Shown here piece by piece: positions 18,975-27,731 of a DNA stretch of 64,000 bases. Origin of the DNA: Leptotrichia sp. HSP-536 (lineage in GTDB: Bacteria > Fusobacteriota > Fusobacteriia > Fusobacteriales > Leptotrichiaceae); the NCBI RefSeq assembly GCF_041199985.1, contig NZ_CP165647.1, positions 1,054,001 to 1,118,000 on the forward strand. The letters run 5' to 3'. Below the pieces are notes generated by a model that was not told the origin of the DNA, did not search any database, and was given only the letters and a program-made list of their open reading frames with translations. Each line of letters begins with the position of its first letter. The stretch's first letter is position 1. The position numbers were made by a program, and so were the translations under genes.

Positions 18975-19394
18975 ATGGAGGAAAAAAATAAAAAAATAGT
19001 GGGAATTGTGGTAGTTAGCCATAGCAATAAACTTGCAGAAGAAATAATAAATTTTGTAAAAATTTTTAAGCAGACTGATTTTCCATTGGAAAATGGCGGA
19101 AATGCAAACAGGGAAGTATACGGAACAAATATTGAAAATGTGAAAAATGCAATAATTAGAGCAGATAACGGTGCAGGAGTCCTTGTATTTGTGGATATGG
19201 GAAGCTCTGTATTTAATGCGGTTAAGGCTATAAAGGAACTTGATGGAGAAGTTGAAGCGAAAATTGCAGATGCGCCTTTGGTAGAAGGTATTATTTCCGC
19301 TGTTGCAGCTAATTTTGATGGAATAGATTTGGATGAGTTAAAAATAATTGCTGAAGATAGTAAAAAATTTACAAAATTGAAAAAAAAGATTTAA
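18975..19394 (+). CDS. dhaM: DhaM-like PTS phosphotransferase protein (EIIA-Man fold)
   Basis: 139 residues. GIVVVSHSNKLAEEI with the candidate phospho-His16, NADNGAGVLVFVDMGSSVFNA and APLVEGIISAVAA follow the DhaM EIIA domain. DhaM passes phosphate from HPr to the ADP bound in DhaL, for dihydroxyacetone phosphorylation by DhaK-DhaL. Neither dhaK nor dhaL is in the window, and the HPr-like and EI-like extensions of E. coli DhaM are absent. The neighbours are RNA-processing genes, so this is an orphan copy that could serve a distant dha operon or a regulatory role. The start has an AAAGGGCAC ribosome-binding site. Confidence 0.82.
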   Translation: MEEKNKKIVGIVVVSHSNKLAEEIINFVKIFKQTDFPLENGGNANREVYGTNIENVKNAIIRADNGAGVLVFVDMGSSVFNAVKAIKELDGEVEAKIADAPLVEGIISAVAANFDGIDLDELKIIAEDSKKFTKLKKKI

Positions 19395-19418
19395 GAAAGA
19401 GAGAAATTTAAATAAAAA

Positions 19419-19928
19419 ATGGAAAATTTAATAAATATAGGAACAATCGTTGGAACACATCATTTACGTGGAAGCGTCAAAATCAATTCGATCTTTGAGA
19501 ATATTGAAATTATTGAAAATGAGCGTGTTTTATTAGAAAAAAATGAGAAAAAGAAATTGCTTGTTGTGAAGAAAGTGAAAAGGCTGAATGAAAAAAAGGC
19601 AATTTTAGATTTTGAAGGCATTGAAAATATTGACGAGGCAAAAGAACTGAATGGCTACAAAGTTAAAATCCGGCGGGATTTACTGCCTGAAAGAAACGAA
19701 GCCGAATTTTATGTAAAAGATTTATTTGGAATAGAAGTGTTTTCTGAAAATGAAAAAATTGGGGAAGTTGTGGATGTGATGGAAACAGCAGCTCACGATA
19801 TTTTAATTATTGAAGACATTGAAACAAAAAAAGAAATAATGATTCCATTAATTGATGAGTTTGTAACAAAAATCGACTTTCCAAACAACAGAATCGAAGT
19901 AAGCCTGATTGATGGAATGCGAGAATAA
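19419..19928 (+). CDS. rimM: Ribosome maturation factor RimM
   Basis: 169 residues. The RimM N-terminal barrel starts INIGTIVGTHHLRGSVKINS, and the C-terminal PRC-barrel domain contains EAEFYVKDLFGIEV and HDILIIE with IPLIDEFV. RimM binds ribosomal protein S19 and helps mature the 3' domain of 16S rRNA. It precedes trmD by 27 bases, the conserved bacterial arrangement. Confidence 0.95.
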   Translation: MENLINIGTIVGTHHLRGSVKINSIFENIEIIENERVLLEKNEKKKLLVVKKVKRLNEKKAILDFEGIENIDEAKELNGYKVKIRRDLLPERNEAEFYVKDLFGIEVFSENEKIGEVVDVMETAAHDILIIEDIETKKEIMIPLIDEFVTKIDFPNNRIEVSLIDGMRE

Positions 19929-19955
19929 TTAAAATTGTAAAGAAGGTAAAAATTA

Positions 19956-20714
19956 ATGAAATTTAATGTACTTACGTTATTTCCCGAGCTATTTGAGCAG
20001 TATTTATCCCAAACTATTTTAAAAAGAGCCATTGACAAGGATATTATTGACTTTAATATTGTAAATATCAGAGATTATGCCAGAAATAAACATAGCCAGA
20101 TGGACGACATTCCTTTTGGTGGCGGCGCTGGAATGGTTCTAAAGCCAGAAGCCTACTGGAACTTCTTTTACGAAAACTACGAATTTTATAATAATGAAAA
20201 TTCAGATTTAAAGAAGCCTTATGTAATTTTCTTATCTCCGCAAGGAAAACAGCTGACTCACAAAAAAGTTACAGAACTTTCAGAAAAAGAGGAAATCGTG
20301 CTTATTTCAGGACGTTATGAAGGACTTGACCAAAGGGTAATTGATAAATTTGTAGATGAGGAAATTTCGATTGGGGATTATGTGCTGAGCAGTGGGGACT
20401 TGCCGTGCCTTGTGATAATGGATTCTGTAATTCGGATAAAAGAAGGTGTAATCAAAAAAGAATCCTTTGAAACTGATTCATTTTACAACGGACTCTTAGG
20501 CTTTCCGCAATACACAAGACCCGTAGAAATTGACGGGTACTCGGTCCCCGAAGTATTACGGAGTGGGAATCACGCTAAAATTGATGAATACAGATATTTC
20601 AAATCGATTGAAAAAACATTGGAAAACAGGAAAGATTTAATAGAGAAAAAACTTGAAAATGATGAACAGTTTAGAAAATTATATAAAAAATATTTAAAAA
20701 AGAAAGATATGTAG
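19956..20714 (+). CDS. trmD: tRNA (guanine-37-N1)-methyltransferase TrmD
   Basis: 252 residues. A SPOUT methyltransferase that makes m1G37 in tRNAs reading CNN codons and prevents frameshifting. FNVLTLFPELFEQYL opens the protein; the trefoil knot is covered by SGRYEGLDQRV and EISIGDYVLSSGDLP, and GLLGFPQYTRP and PEVLRSGNHAKI are the tRNA-binding signatures. Normal length. It ends the rimM-trmD unit; a decayed carbonic-anhydrase gene starts 19 bases later. Confidence 0.97.
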   Translation: MKFNVLTLFPELFEQYLSQTILKRAIDKDIIDFNIVNIRDYARNKHSQMDDIPFGGGAGMVLKPEAYWNFFYENYEFYNNENSDLKKPYVIFLSPQGKQLTHKKVTELSEKEEIVLISGRYEGLDQRVIDKFVDEEISIGDYVLSSGDLPCLVIMDSVIRIKEGVIKKESFETDSFYNGLLGFPQYTRPVEIDGYSVPEVLRSGNHAKIDEYRYFKSIEKTLENRKDLIEKKLENDEQFRKLYKKYLKKKDM

Positions 20715-20733
20715 TTAGGAGAGTGTATTCAGG

Positions 20734-20998
20734 ATGATTTATGAACTGGATGGAATAAAATCGAAAATATCGGGAGAGGTATTTGTTGCTGAAAGTGCTG
20801 ATGTTATGGGAAATGTAGAACTGAATGACGGGGTAAATATATGGTTTGGTACGGTATTAAGAGGAGATATGAAGAAAAATAATTATAGGAAAAAATAGCA
20901 ATGTTCAGGATAATTCGACATTACATACTGATTTTGGACTTCCTTATGTGAAAAATGGAAAACTGTTTGCTAAAACTTTGAAAAAGGAGAATATTTAA
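20734..20998 (+). pseudogene. Decayed gamma-carbonic anhydrase-like (YrdA family) gene
   Basis: An intact ribosome-binding site (AGGAGAG) and ATG at 20734 open a left-handed beta-helix start: SGEVFVAESADVMGNVELND and VNIWFGTVLRGD, the YrdA/gamma-carbonic anhydrase pattern. An extra base in the A-rich run near 20873-20885 shifts the frame. The sequence continues one frame over as IIIGKNSNVQDNSTLHTDFGLPYV, then jumps to an unrelated-looking tail with a stop at 20996. The metal-binding histidine repeats that should follow are missing. Frameshift plus internal deletion make it a pseudogene. Confidence 0.75.
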
Positions 20999-21024
20999 GA
21001 AAAATACATAAAGTGTAATTTGTT

Positions 21025-21055
21025 TAAAGGCAGCTTAAAGGTTGTCTTTTTTTGT
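21025..21055 (+). terminator. Terminator after the trmD unit
   Basis: AAAGGCA pairs with TGTCTTT (one G-U) around a short loop, followed by seven T and a T-rich tail. Confidence 0.6.
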
Positions 21056-21177
21056 TTTGCTATTGACATTTATATTTTCTTAGAAATAATAAATTTGGGA
21101 AATTACTTTGTTGGTAATAATGAAGTTGGAATCATAAAATGAAAAAAATTAAATACTAAAAATTTCAAAATAAACTC

Positions 21178-21206
21178 TTTACAATACCTAAAAGGTATGT
21201 TACTAT
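21178..21206 (+). promoter_or_regulatory. PadR-gene promoter with an embedded palindrome
   Basis: TTTACA (21178-21183) and TACTAT (21201-21206) are separated by 17 bases. The spacer holds the perfect palindrome ATACCT-AAA-AGGTAT (21184-21198), well placed for autoregulation by the PadR protein encoded just downstream. Confidence 0.55.
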
Positions 21207-21227
21207 AAGATATATAGGAGGTATATT

Positions 21228-21833
21228 ATGGATAAAATAATTTTAGGAATTTTAATGTTACATAGAATGACGGCATACGAGCTTCGAAATGTAATAAGAA
21301 ATAATTTTAAATCTATGTGTAGCGACAGTCTTGGGAGCATTCAGGCAGCTCTCAAAAAATTGCTTATGTTGGAAATGGTTACTTTTGAAGAACTTGTTGA
21401 AAAAGGAGTAAATAAAAAAAGATATTCAATAACTGATATTGGACAAAAAACATTAATAGAATGGATAAGGATTCCTATTGACATGTCAAAGACAAAAAAC
21501 TTAGATATTGGAAAACTTCTTTTTATGGGATATATTTCAAAAAATGAACAAAAAAATCTGATTGACAAAATCATTGATTCTTTAGAGGAAGAATATACGG
21601 CGCTAAAAAAATTAAGAGAATCAATACATATCGAAAAAGAAAGGGAAACACTTAAAAACCACCTGCTTATAGATACAGAATATCAAGAAAGAATTAAAAA
21701 TTTAAACAAAGAAAACGATATATCTGAAAACATTAAAGAAATCAGTAAATTTACATTGGCTACTTTAGATTATGGAATTGATATTACTGCTTTTAACATA
21801 GAATGGTTTAAAAAATTGAAGAAAAGAGTATAG
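21228..21833 (+). CDS. PadR-family transcriptional regulator
   Basis: 201 residues. The winged-helix start (ILGILMLHRMTAYELRNVIRNN and GSIQAALKKLLMLEMVTFEE, then KKRYSITDIGQKTLIEW) is the PadR DNA-binding domain. The C-terminal ~100 residues are helical and charged, as in the longer (s2) subfamily where they form the dimer arm. It starts 19 bases before the end of the shared leader with the CPBP protease gene, so the two probably form an autorepressed operon. Confidence 0.88.
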   Translation: MDKIILGILMLHRMTAYELRNVIRNNFKSMCSDSLGSIQAALKKLLMLEMVTFEELVEKGVNKKRYSITDIGQKTLIEWIRIPIDMSKTKNLDIGKLLFMGYISKNEQKNLIDKIIDSLEEEYTALKKLRESIHIEKERETLKNHLLIDTEYQERIKNLNKENDISENIKEISKFTLATLDYGIDITAFNIEWFKKLKKRV

Positions 21834-21851
21834 AAAGAAAGGTGAGATGAG

Positions 21852-22760
21852 ATGAATGATATAAATAAGATTAAACGAAACATAATTATCTTTACGATTT
21901 TTAGTACTGCTTGTGGCTGGATAGGATATCTTGTTGATAAATTGTCTGGTCAAGCCCATTATGAAAATGTTGGAACAATGGCAGGAGAAGAGTCTTTTGG
22001 AATGCTTATCTGGTTAGCATCTCCATTAATTTGTACAATTTTTCTTCGTATTTTTGGAGGAGATGGTTGGAAAGGCTCAGGATTTTCTATTAATTTTAAA
22101 AATAATAAAAAGTTATATTTGATTAGCTTTTTGATATATCCTACTGTTACTTTAATTGTTATATTACTGGGATTAATAACAAAAGGTGTCAAATTTTCCA
22201 ATGTAAATATTGGAATTACAGCCTATATTGGGATTTTGTCAGCACAAATTATCATTCAATTTATAAAAAATATATTTGAAGAGTCAGTTTGGAGAGCCTA
22301 TCTTACAAATCAATTGTTAAAATTAAAATTATCCGATTTGAAATTGTACTTATTTATCGGATTTATCTGGTGGATTTGGCACTTGCCTTATATTATGATA
22401 TTTTTGTCCAAAAGTGAAATACAAAATACTTTACCTGTTGGAAGACTGACTTTTTTCTTTATTGGAACAATAGTAGTAATATGCTGGACGGTAATGTATA
22501 CGGAAATTTTTAGAGCTACTAAATCTATGTGGCCATTAGTTATTACGCATACTATGGAAGATGCAGTGATAAATCCGTTGCTTCTTTTAGGAATTGTGTC
22601 TGTAGAAAAAAATCAGGCGTTTCTTTTTTCACTTTCAGTAGGTATAATTCCAACAATTCTTTATTTAACAGTGGGATTAGTTATCAGAAATTGGAGAAAA
22701 AGACGAGAGAAACAAAGCAAAAAAGAAAGTGGAATTCTGCTTACCAATAGTAATAAATAA
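21852..22760 (+). CDS. CPBP-family intramembrane metalloprotease (CAAX protease-like)
   Basis: 302 residues with eight or so membrane helices. The catalytic motifs of the Abi/CPBP (Rce1-like) family are present: EESVWRAYL (EE-x3-R), the histidine of WWIWHLPYI and the third motif THTMEDAVINP. Members cleave prenylated or other membrane substrates; in bacteria many serve peptide maturation or self-immunity to bacteriocins. The start has GAAAGGTGAGATGAG, 18 bases after the PadR stop, which implies co-regulation. No bacteriocin gene was seen nearby. Confidence 0.88.
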   Translation: MNDINKIKRNIIIFTIFSTACGWIGYLVDKLSGQAHYENVGTMAGEESFGMLIWLASPLICTIFLRIFGGDGWKGSGFSINFKNNKKLYLISFLIYPTVTLIVILLGLITKGVKFSNVNIGITAYIGILSAQIIIQFIKNIFEESVWRAYLTNQLLKLKLSDLKLYLFIGFIWWIWHLPYIMIFLSKSEIQNTLPVGRLTFFFIGTIVVICWTVMYTEIFRATKSMWPLVITHTMEDAVINPLLLLGIVSVEKNQAFLFSLSVGIIPTILYLTVGLVIRNWRKRREKQSKKESGILLTNSNK

Positions 22761-22876
22761 TTATCTTTATAATGCAATGCCAAAAAATATCATAAAAAAA
22801 TATAATTAAATAAAAATAACAAAAAATAATGGAATAATAGATATAAGAATGACAGAATCAGAAAATGGAGTTGCAT

Positions 22877-23336
22877 AATGCTAATATTATTCCCCGTTTA
22901 AATAGCGAATGTTTAATAAATTTATTTAGTAAGGAATTAAAACTTTTGGTTCTTAACATAGTTTCTATTTTATAATGGAATTTAGTATTGGATTATTTTA
23001 TTTAATATCAGTTTTTTACTATTTTTATTAGTTTTTTTCTTTTTTTTCGCAGGATTGCTCATTGCCGCAAATCCTTATCTTGCAGTAAAAGTTTATCCAG
23101 ACAATTAAAATCGTGGCAAGATTGCTACGCAATACCTATGACTAGGCTACGACTTTTATTTGTCCAACTCCGAAACTCCTCCTTGTAGTCGTCAAACAGT
23201 CGTAGTCGAACAAATAAAAGCTCCGTCGGTTTATTAAAACAAAAAAATTATATTTTAATTATTTTGAAATACTAGGTTTCTATCCTTTATTGGAAAAGTT
23301 TGTAATAAATTCGTTATTTAAATGGGGATAGCATTA
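22877..23336. mobile_element. Inverted-repeat element of ~460 bp without a coding region
   Basis: The left end (AATGCTAATATTATTCCCCG, then TTTAAATAGCGAAT, 22877-22910) is matched on the opposite strand at 23309-23336 (AATGCTATCCCCATTTAAATAACGAAT) with one 4-6 base gap. The interior is clearly richer in G+C than its surroundings. It holds several hairpins: GTGGCA/TGCTAC near 23114-23129, and CTTTTATTTGT (23153-23163) against ACAAATAAAAG (23210-23220). There is no open frame of note on either strand. A non-autonomous transposable element or a structured RNA-bearing repeat are the two readings. The remaining bases from 22761 to 23436 show nothing else. Confidence 0.5.
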
Positions 23337-23436
23337 GATTCCAAAACTATAAAGATTCCAAAACTATAAATCTAAAAAAGATACTAAAATGTGCCTTTTT
23401 ATTATATTTATCACTATACTTTGTTTATTTTAACTT

Positions 23437-23685
23437 TTATCTTCCAACATATTTAAGATCTGTTAATATTAAATCATCATATCCATCACCATAAAATGTT
23501 ACTTTAAAAATGTAACCTTCTTGATTTATATTAAACCACTCACTTTTTTCTTTATCAAAATTGAATACTTTTCCTGAATCTAAACTTTTACAACTTAAAG
23601 GACCTGTTATTCTACATCTTTCCACATATCTTGAGAAACTTAATATTCCTGTCATAATAAACAATAATAAAATTAATTTTTTCAT
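23437..23685 (-). CDS. Small secreted protein of unknown function
   Basis: 82 residues with a Sec signal peptide (KKLILLLFIMTGILSFS, cleavage probably near residue 18) and a ~62-residue mature part with two Cys (RCRITGPLSCKS) that could form a disulfide. An AAGGGAAAAAT ribosome-binding site precedes the ATG. No family is recognised. The 264 bases between this gene's start and the next lipoprotein gene show no further feature. Confidence 0.6.
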   Translation of the reverse strand: MKKLILLLFIMTGILSFSRYVERCRITGPLSCKSLDSGKVFNFDKEKSEWFNINQEGYIFKVTFYGDGYDDLILTDLKYVGR

Positions 23686-23949
23686 AAGTATTTTTCCCTT
23701 CAGATTATTTTAAAAATTCATAATTTTATATTAGTATTATACCCCCCAAATTAGTTTAAACTTATTTTAAAATTAACTTTTATTAAAAAATATAGTAATT
23801 TAAACTACACTTTTTACTTTTTTATTATTCAAATGAAATATGTAAATTCTTCTTGCATAATATTTTTATCTTAAAACAATATCTAAAAAAATTTTATTTT
23901 ATTTATTAATTTTTAATAGTTGATATTTTCATTTATATCCTTAATAAAA

Positions 23950-24816
23950 CTAATTTAATATTTCAATATTTTTAACATTCATTAAAACAGCTGAATGATG
24001 ATGTGCATTATTTGAATGGAATAATTCGCCTGTCATTTTAACTTTTTTACCGTATGCTTGATTTGATTTCAAATAATTGATTAGATTTTCATCAAGAACT
24101 AAATGTAATTCTGTTACTCCTGTCTCAACTATATTTTCAGAATCATCTGCAACAGCTGGAACTACTTTTATTGGCGAACTTAAAAATAAGAAATAAGGAT
24201 AAATTGTTTTTCCATTTTCATTTGCTGCTCCATCTTCCACAAATATTTTTTTTATGTCAAATGTTCCAATTAAAGTTTGGCTATTTGTATAATAATACGT
24301 TGATTTATTAGGACTTTCTGTTTTCTGTTTTTTCTTTTTCTCAATATTTGCATCAGAAACCATATCACTTTCTAAAATTAATTTCCATTCAGTTCCTATT
24401 TTTTTGAAAACTAAATAAGACGGATAATCTTTCGTCCCTTTCTTAGTTGTAACTTCTTTTACAAATTCTGCTTTATATTGCGTATCTGAAATTTGCTGAA
24501 TATCAATATCACCTTTTATCACTTGTCCATAAACAGGATTTTTTTCAAAAAACTTTTTTTGATCTTTAATATAGTAATCTCTTGTAACTGTTTGCTGATA
24601 ATATTCAATTTTATCTGCAAGCATATTTTCCAAAACTGTAAAATCTCCATTACTTGAAGCCTTATTCCATAATTCAACCATTTCTTTTACTTCTTGCTCT
24701 GAAGTCTTTGCTTTTTGCGTAGAATTTTTTTCTGATTTTTTATCGTTATTACTTTGATTATTTAAACCACATGAAAAAGTTACCAATAATATTGATAATA
24801 TAGCTAATTTTTTCAT
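23950..24816 (-). CDS. Lipoprotein with NTF2-like and DUF4431-like domains
   Basis: 288 residues. The signal peptide has a lipobox (LLVTFSC, Cys16) and a Lys/Ser/Asn-rich tether (about 17-40). Residues ~42-155 (VKEMVELWNKASSNGDFTVLENML, later YLVFKKIGTEWKLILES) follow the NTF2-like/SnoaL pattern common in nutrient or stress lipoproteins. The C-terminal ~100 residues (LIGTFDIKKIF and VKMTGELFHSNNAHHHSAVLMNVKNI) resemble DUF4431. It lies 28 bases downstream of trpS in the same direction and may be co-transcribed. Function unknown. Confidence 0.75.
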   Translation of the reverse strand: MKKLAILSILLVTFSCGLNNQSNNDKKSEKNSTQKAKTSEQEVKEMVELWNKASSNGDFTVLENMLADKIEYYQQTVTRDYYIKDQKKFFEKNPVYGQVIKGDIDIQQISDTQYKAEFVKEVTTKKGTKDYPSYLVFKKIGTEWKLILESDMVSDANIEKKKKQKTESPNKSTYYYTNSQTLIGTFDIKKIFVEDGAANENGKTIYPYFLFLSSPIKVVPAVADDSENIVETGVTELHLVLDENLINYLKSNQAYGKKVKMTGELFHSNNAHHHSAVLMNVKNIEILN

Positions 24817-24843
24817 ACATTAATTTCCTTTCAGATCATTTTT

Positions 24844-25818
24844 TTAATAATTTTTCTTCAAAAGCCCCACAACATCTCTAACTTCATCCATCTTCGCAGT
24901 CGCAATGCTTCTAGCCTTATTTGCACCTTCACGCAAGATTCCATATACATAATCCATATTGTTTTCCAGTTCTTCACGTTTTTTCTGAAATGGAGAAAAA
25001 TAATCCATAAATTTGTCAAACAATTCATTTTTAGCGTGTCCATAGCCAAAGTTTCCAGCTCTAAATTTTTCCTTCAATGCCTCTACTTCCGTTTCTGTTG
25101 CAAAAAGAGCATATAATTTTGTGATGTTGTTGTCAGGATCTTTTGGTTCTTCTAAAGGCGTTGAATCAGTTACAATGCTCATTATCTGTTTTTTCAATGC
25201 TTTTTTTGAACCAAACATATTTATTACATTTCCATAGGACTTGCTCATTTTGTCCCCATCTGTTCCTGGCACAGTTGCTACATTTTCAACGATTTTTTCT
25301 TTTGGCAATTTAAATATTTCCTTACCATAAGTTTCATTAAATTTAGTTGCAATATCACGAGTCATTTCCACATGTTGCTTCTGATCCTTCCCAACAGGCA
25401 CAATATCTGGTGAATACATTAAAATATCAGCTGCCATAAGTATCGGATAAGTAAACAGCCCCACATTTGGCTTAATCCCTTTTGCAACTTTATCTTTGTA
25501 TGAATGAGCTCTTTCCAGTAGTCCCATTGGAGAAATATTTGATAAAATCCAAGACAGTTCAGCATGTTCAGGCACATCTGACTGCAAAAACAATGTTGAC
25601 TTTTCAGGATTCAAACCTAAAGCCAAATAATCCAAAATCACACTTATTGTATTGGATTTTAAATCTTCTCCTTTTGGTGAAGATGTTAAAGCGTGATAGT
25701 TCGCTAAAAAGTAAAATCCTTCATATTCATCTTGTAATTCCACAAACTGTTTAATTGCCCCAAAATAATTTCCAATATGTAAAATTCCGCTGGGTTGTAT
25801 TCCCGATAAACTTCTCAT
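24844..25818 (-). CDS. trpS: Tryptophanyl-tRNA synthetase
   Basis: 325 residues. A class Ic aminoacyl-tRNA synthetase charging tRNA-Trp. SGIQPSGILHIGNYFGA contains the HIGH-type motif and DGDKMSKSYGN the KMSKS motif. DPELPVGKDQ-type residues (DIVPVGKDQKQHVEMTRDIA) form the Trp/adenylate pocket. The ATG at 25818 is chosen over one at 25830, since the GGAGGT at 25823-25828 sits between them. Normal length for the bacterial enzyme. Confidence 0.96.
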   Translation of the reverse strand: MRSLSGIQPSGILHIGNYFGAIKQFVELQDEYEGFYFLANYHALTSSPKGEDLKSNTISVILDYLALGLNPEKSTLFLQSDVPEHAELSWILSNISPMGLLERAHSYKDKVAKGIKPNVGLFTYPILMAADILMYSPDIVPVGKDQKQHVEMTRDIATKFNETYGKEIFKLPKEKIVENVATVPGTDGDKMSKSYGNVINMFGSKKALKKQIMSIVTDSTPLEEPKDPDNNITKLYALFATETEVEALKEKFRAGNFGYGHAKNELFDKFMDYFSPFQKKREELENNMDYVYGILREGANKARSIATAKMDEVRDVVGLLKKNY

Positions 25819-25876
25819 AAAAACCTCCATAATTTTATTATTAAATACATATTTATATTTAAAAAAACATATTTGT

Positions 25877-25905
25877 ATTATATCATTAAATTTTTTTTTT
25901 GTAAA
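25877..25905 (-). promoter_or_regulatory. Promoter of trpS
   Basis: On the reverse strand TTTACA (25905-25900) and TATAAT (25882-25877) are 17 bases apart. A divergent candidate for the sugar kinase (TTGAAA 25909-25914, TAAACT 25932-25937, 17 bases) lies beside it. Confidence 0.6.
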
Positions 25906-26023
25906 ATATTGAAAAAGTAAAAAAAATGGGGTAAACTTATATAAATATAATAATTTTATATTTAATTTTAAAGATGTTTTACTATGTGAAAAATAAAATA
26001 AAAAATTATAATTAGGAGGAGCT

Positions 26024-26968
26024 ATGAAATATTACGTAGGAATTGACTTGGGAGGAACTAATACAAAGATTGGGCTTGTAGATGAAAAAGGAAATATTAT
26101 TTTTACAACTATTGTGAAAACTGATTCAATGGAAGGTTTTTCTGAAACAATTCAAAGATTGTCAAAAATTTTAATTACTCAAATTGAAGGAAGTAATGTT
26201 AATTCTGATAATGTTGTGTCAGTTGGAGTTGGAGTGCCGGGGCCTGTATTAAATTCAAGAGTTGTTAAATTTTGGGCGAATTTCCCTTGGAAAAATGGAG
26301 TGGATTTGGCATTGGAATTTGAGAAAAATTTAGGAAAACCAGTAAAGGTTGACAATGATGTAAATGTGATTACACTTGGGGAAATGTGGCAAGGCGCTGC
26401 ACAAGGATATAAAAATGTTTTAGGACTTGCTGTTGGAACTGGAATTGGTGGTGGAATCATCGTTGATGGAAAACTTGTCAGCGGAGAACATGGAGCAGGT
26501 GGAGAAGTTGGACATATTAAAATTGAGCCAAATGGTAAATTATGCGGATGTGGGCAAAAAGGATGCTGGGAAGCCTATGCCTCTGCTACTGGAATAATTC
26601 GTGAAGCAAATAGTCGTCTTGCAGTAAATAAACAAAATTTACTTTATGAAATGACAAAAGGTAGAGAACTGGAAGCAAAAGATGTATTTGATGCGGCTAA
26701 AAAAGATGATAAATTTTCACTTGATATCGTAGATTATGAAGCAGAAAAGCTTGCTTTTGGAATTGGAAATCTGCTTAGTGTATTGGATCCTGAAATTGTA
26801 GTAGTTGGTGGTGGAGTTGCACTTGCTGGAGATATTCTGTTTGATCGTGTAAAAGAAAAATTAAAAGATGTGGCATTCCCTTCAACTTTGGAAAATTTAA
26901 GAATTGTTACTGCGACTCTTGGAAATGATGCTGGAATTTTAGGAGCTGCATACCTTGGAATGATGTAA
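26024..26968 (+). CDS. ROK-family sugar kinase (glucokinase type)
   Basis: 314 residues. The ATP loop GIDLGGTNTKIGLVD opens the protein, and GVGVPGPV and DNDVNVITLGE carry the catalytic Asp of the sugar site. The ROK zinc motif is complete (GHIKIEPNGKLCGCGQKGCWE: His plus three Cys), and VVGGGVALAGD closes the ATP site. Family members phosphorylate glucose or related hexoses/aminosugars; the length and motifs best fit a glucokinase. It is monocistronic, has AGGAGG before the ATG, and ends in a clear terminator. Confidence 0.92.
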   Translation: MKYYVGIDLGGTNTKIGLVDEKGNIIFTTIVKTDSMEGFSETIQRLSKILITQIEGSNVNSDNVVSVGVGVPGPVLNSRVVKFWANFPWKNGVDLALEFEKNLGKPVKVDNDVNVITLGEMWQGAAQGYKNVLGLAVGTGIGGGIIVDGKLVSGEHGAGGEVGHIKIEPNGKLCGCGQKGCWEAYASATGIIREANSRLAVNKQNLLYEMTKGRELEAKDVFDAAKKDDKFSLDIVDYEAEKLAFGIGNLLSVLDPEIVVVGGGVALAGDILFDRVKEKLKDVAFPSTLENLRIVTATLGNDAGILGAAYLGMM

Positions 26969-27007
26969 ATTGTAATTCAGTTTTAGTTTGATTATCAATA
27001 TTATAAA

Positions 27008-27050
27008 AAAGACTATAAGAAAGTAAAATTTCAAATAGTCTTTATTTTTT
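27008..27050 (+). terminator. Terminator of the sugar kinase gene
   Basis: AAAGACTAT (27008-27016) pairs exactly with ATAGTCTTT (27035-27043), followed by a T-rich run. The converging PepSY gene ends in the run. Confidence 0.75.
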
Positions 27051-27406
27051 TATCTTTTGTTAAATTTTATAATTGAGCCAATACTCGCATTAATTTCAAA
27101 CTCATATCTAGAATTGTTTGCAACAAATTCAATTTCGTAAACTGGTTTTCCATTTTTATTGTCAAGTTTTATTTTTTTAAAATTGGCAGACGATTCTGAA
27201 ATTCCAGCGTGCGATAATGCAATTGCCTTTGCTCTGTTTGCTGTTATCTGTCCATCAGAAGACTTAATGCTAACAGCCACTAATATTGATTTGTCAAAAT
27301 TGATGCTATTTCCTTTTGCTTTTGTTGAAAAACTGATTGAAAGAAGAAATGTTATCAAAGTAATTATATAGTTAAAACATCCTTTTTTTATTTTTTTATT
27401 TTTCAT
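27050..27406 (-). CDS. Secreted PepSY-domain protein
   Basis: About 118 residues from the ATG at 27406; an upstream ATG at 27427 has no ribosome-binding site, whereas AAGAGAGA precedes 27406. A basic N-terminus and a hydrophobic signal (FNYIITLITFLLSISFS) precede one PepSY domain (ANRAKAIALSHAGISE, then KPVYEIEFVANNSRYEFEIN and GSIIKF). PepSY proteins are exported and are often linked to peptidase control or to neighbouring two-component systems. A broken paralogue follows and a kinase/regulator operon lies further upstream. Confidence 0.8.
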   Translation of the reverse strand: MKNKKIKKGCFNYIITLITFLLSISFSTKAKGNSINFDKSILVAVSIKSSDGQITANRAKAIALSHAGISESSANFKKIKLDNKNGKPVYEIEFVANNSRYEFEINASIGSIIKFNKR

Positions 27407-27438
27407 ATCATTCTCTCTTTTCTTCATAAACTCTTTTT

Positions 27439-27731
27439 TTAATTCTGCTTATTTTTTTCTTCACTCCAGTTAATTATTTTTCCATTATAAACATTTATTT
27501 CAAAATTGTAAGCAACACCTCTGTAGCTAATCTGTCCTTTATAAAAGTCACCGTCATTTGAATCATTAAATTCAAGAACATTTGCCAATGTTGCTCCAGG
27601 GACTTTCATTAAAGCTATCTGTTTGGCTTTAATAGATGTTATTTTTTTCTTTGCTTACTAGCTGTTGAAAAACTCAGAGAAGTGGCTATTAACATTCCGA
27701 GCAATGTTAGCTTTAGAACTCTGTTTTTCAT
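27439..27731 (-). pseudogene. Frameshifted second PepSY gene
   Basis: The ATG at 27731, behind AAAGGGGA, opens a clean signal peptide (LKLTLLGMLIATSLSFSTA) that runs into a stop after KQRKK. One frame over, the PepSY domain continues (ITSIKAKQIALMKVPGA, DFYKGQISYRGVAYNFEI, GKIINW) to a stop at 27439. The break is at an A-rich run near 27641-27655, a typical site of small indels. The gene would be ~95 codons if repaired. It is a tandem paralogue of the adjacent intact PepSY gene. Confidence 0.7.
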
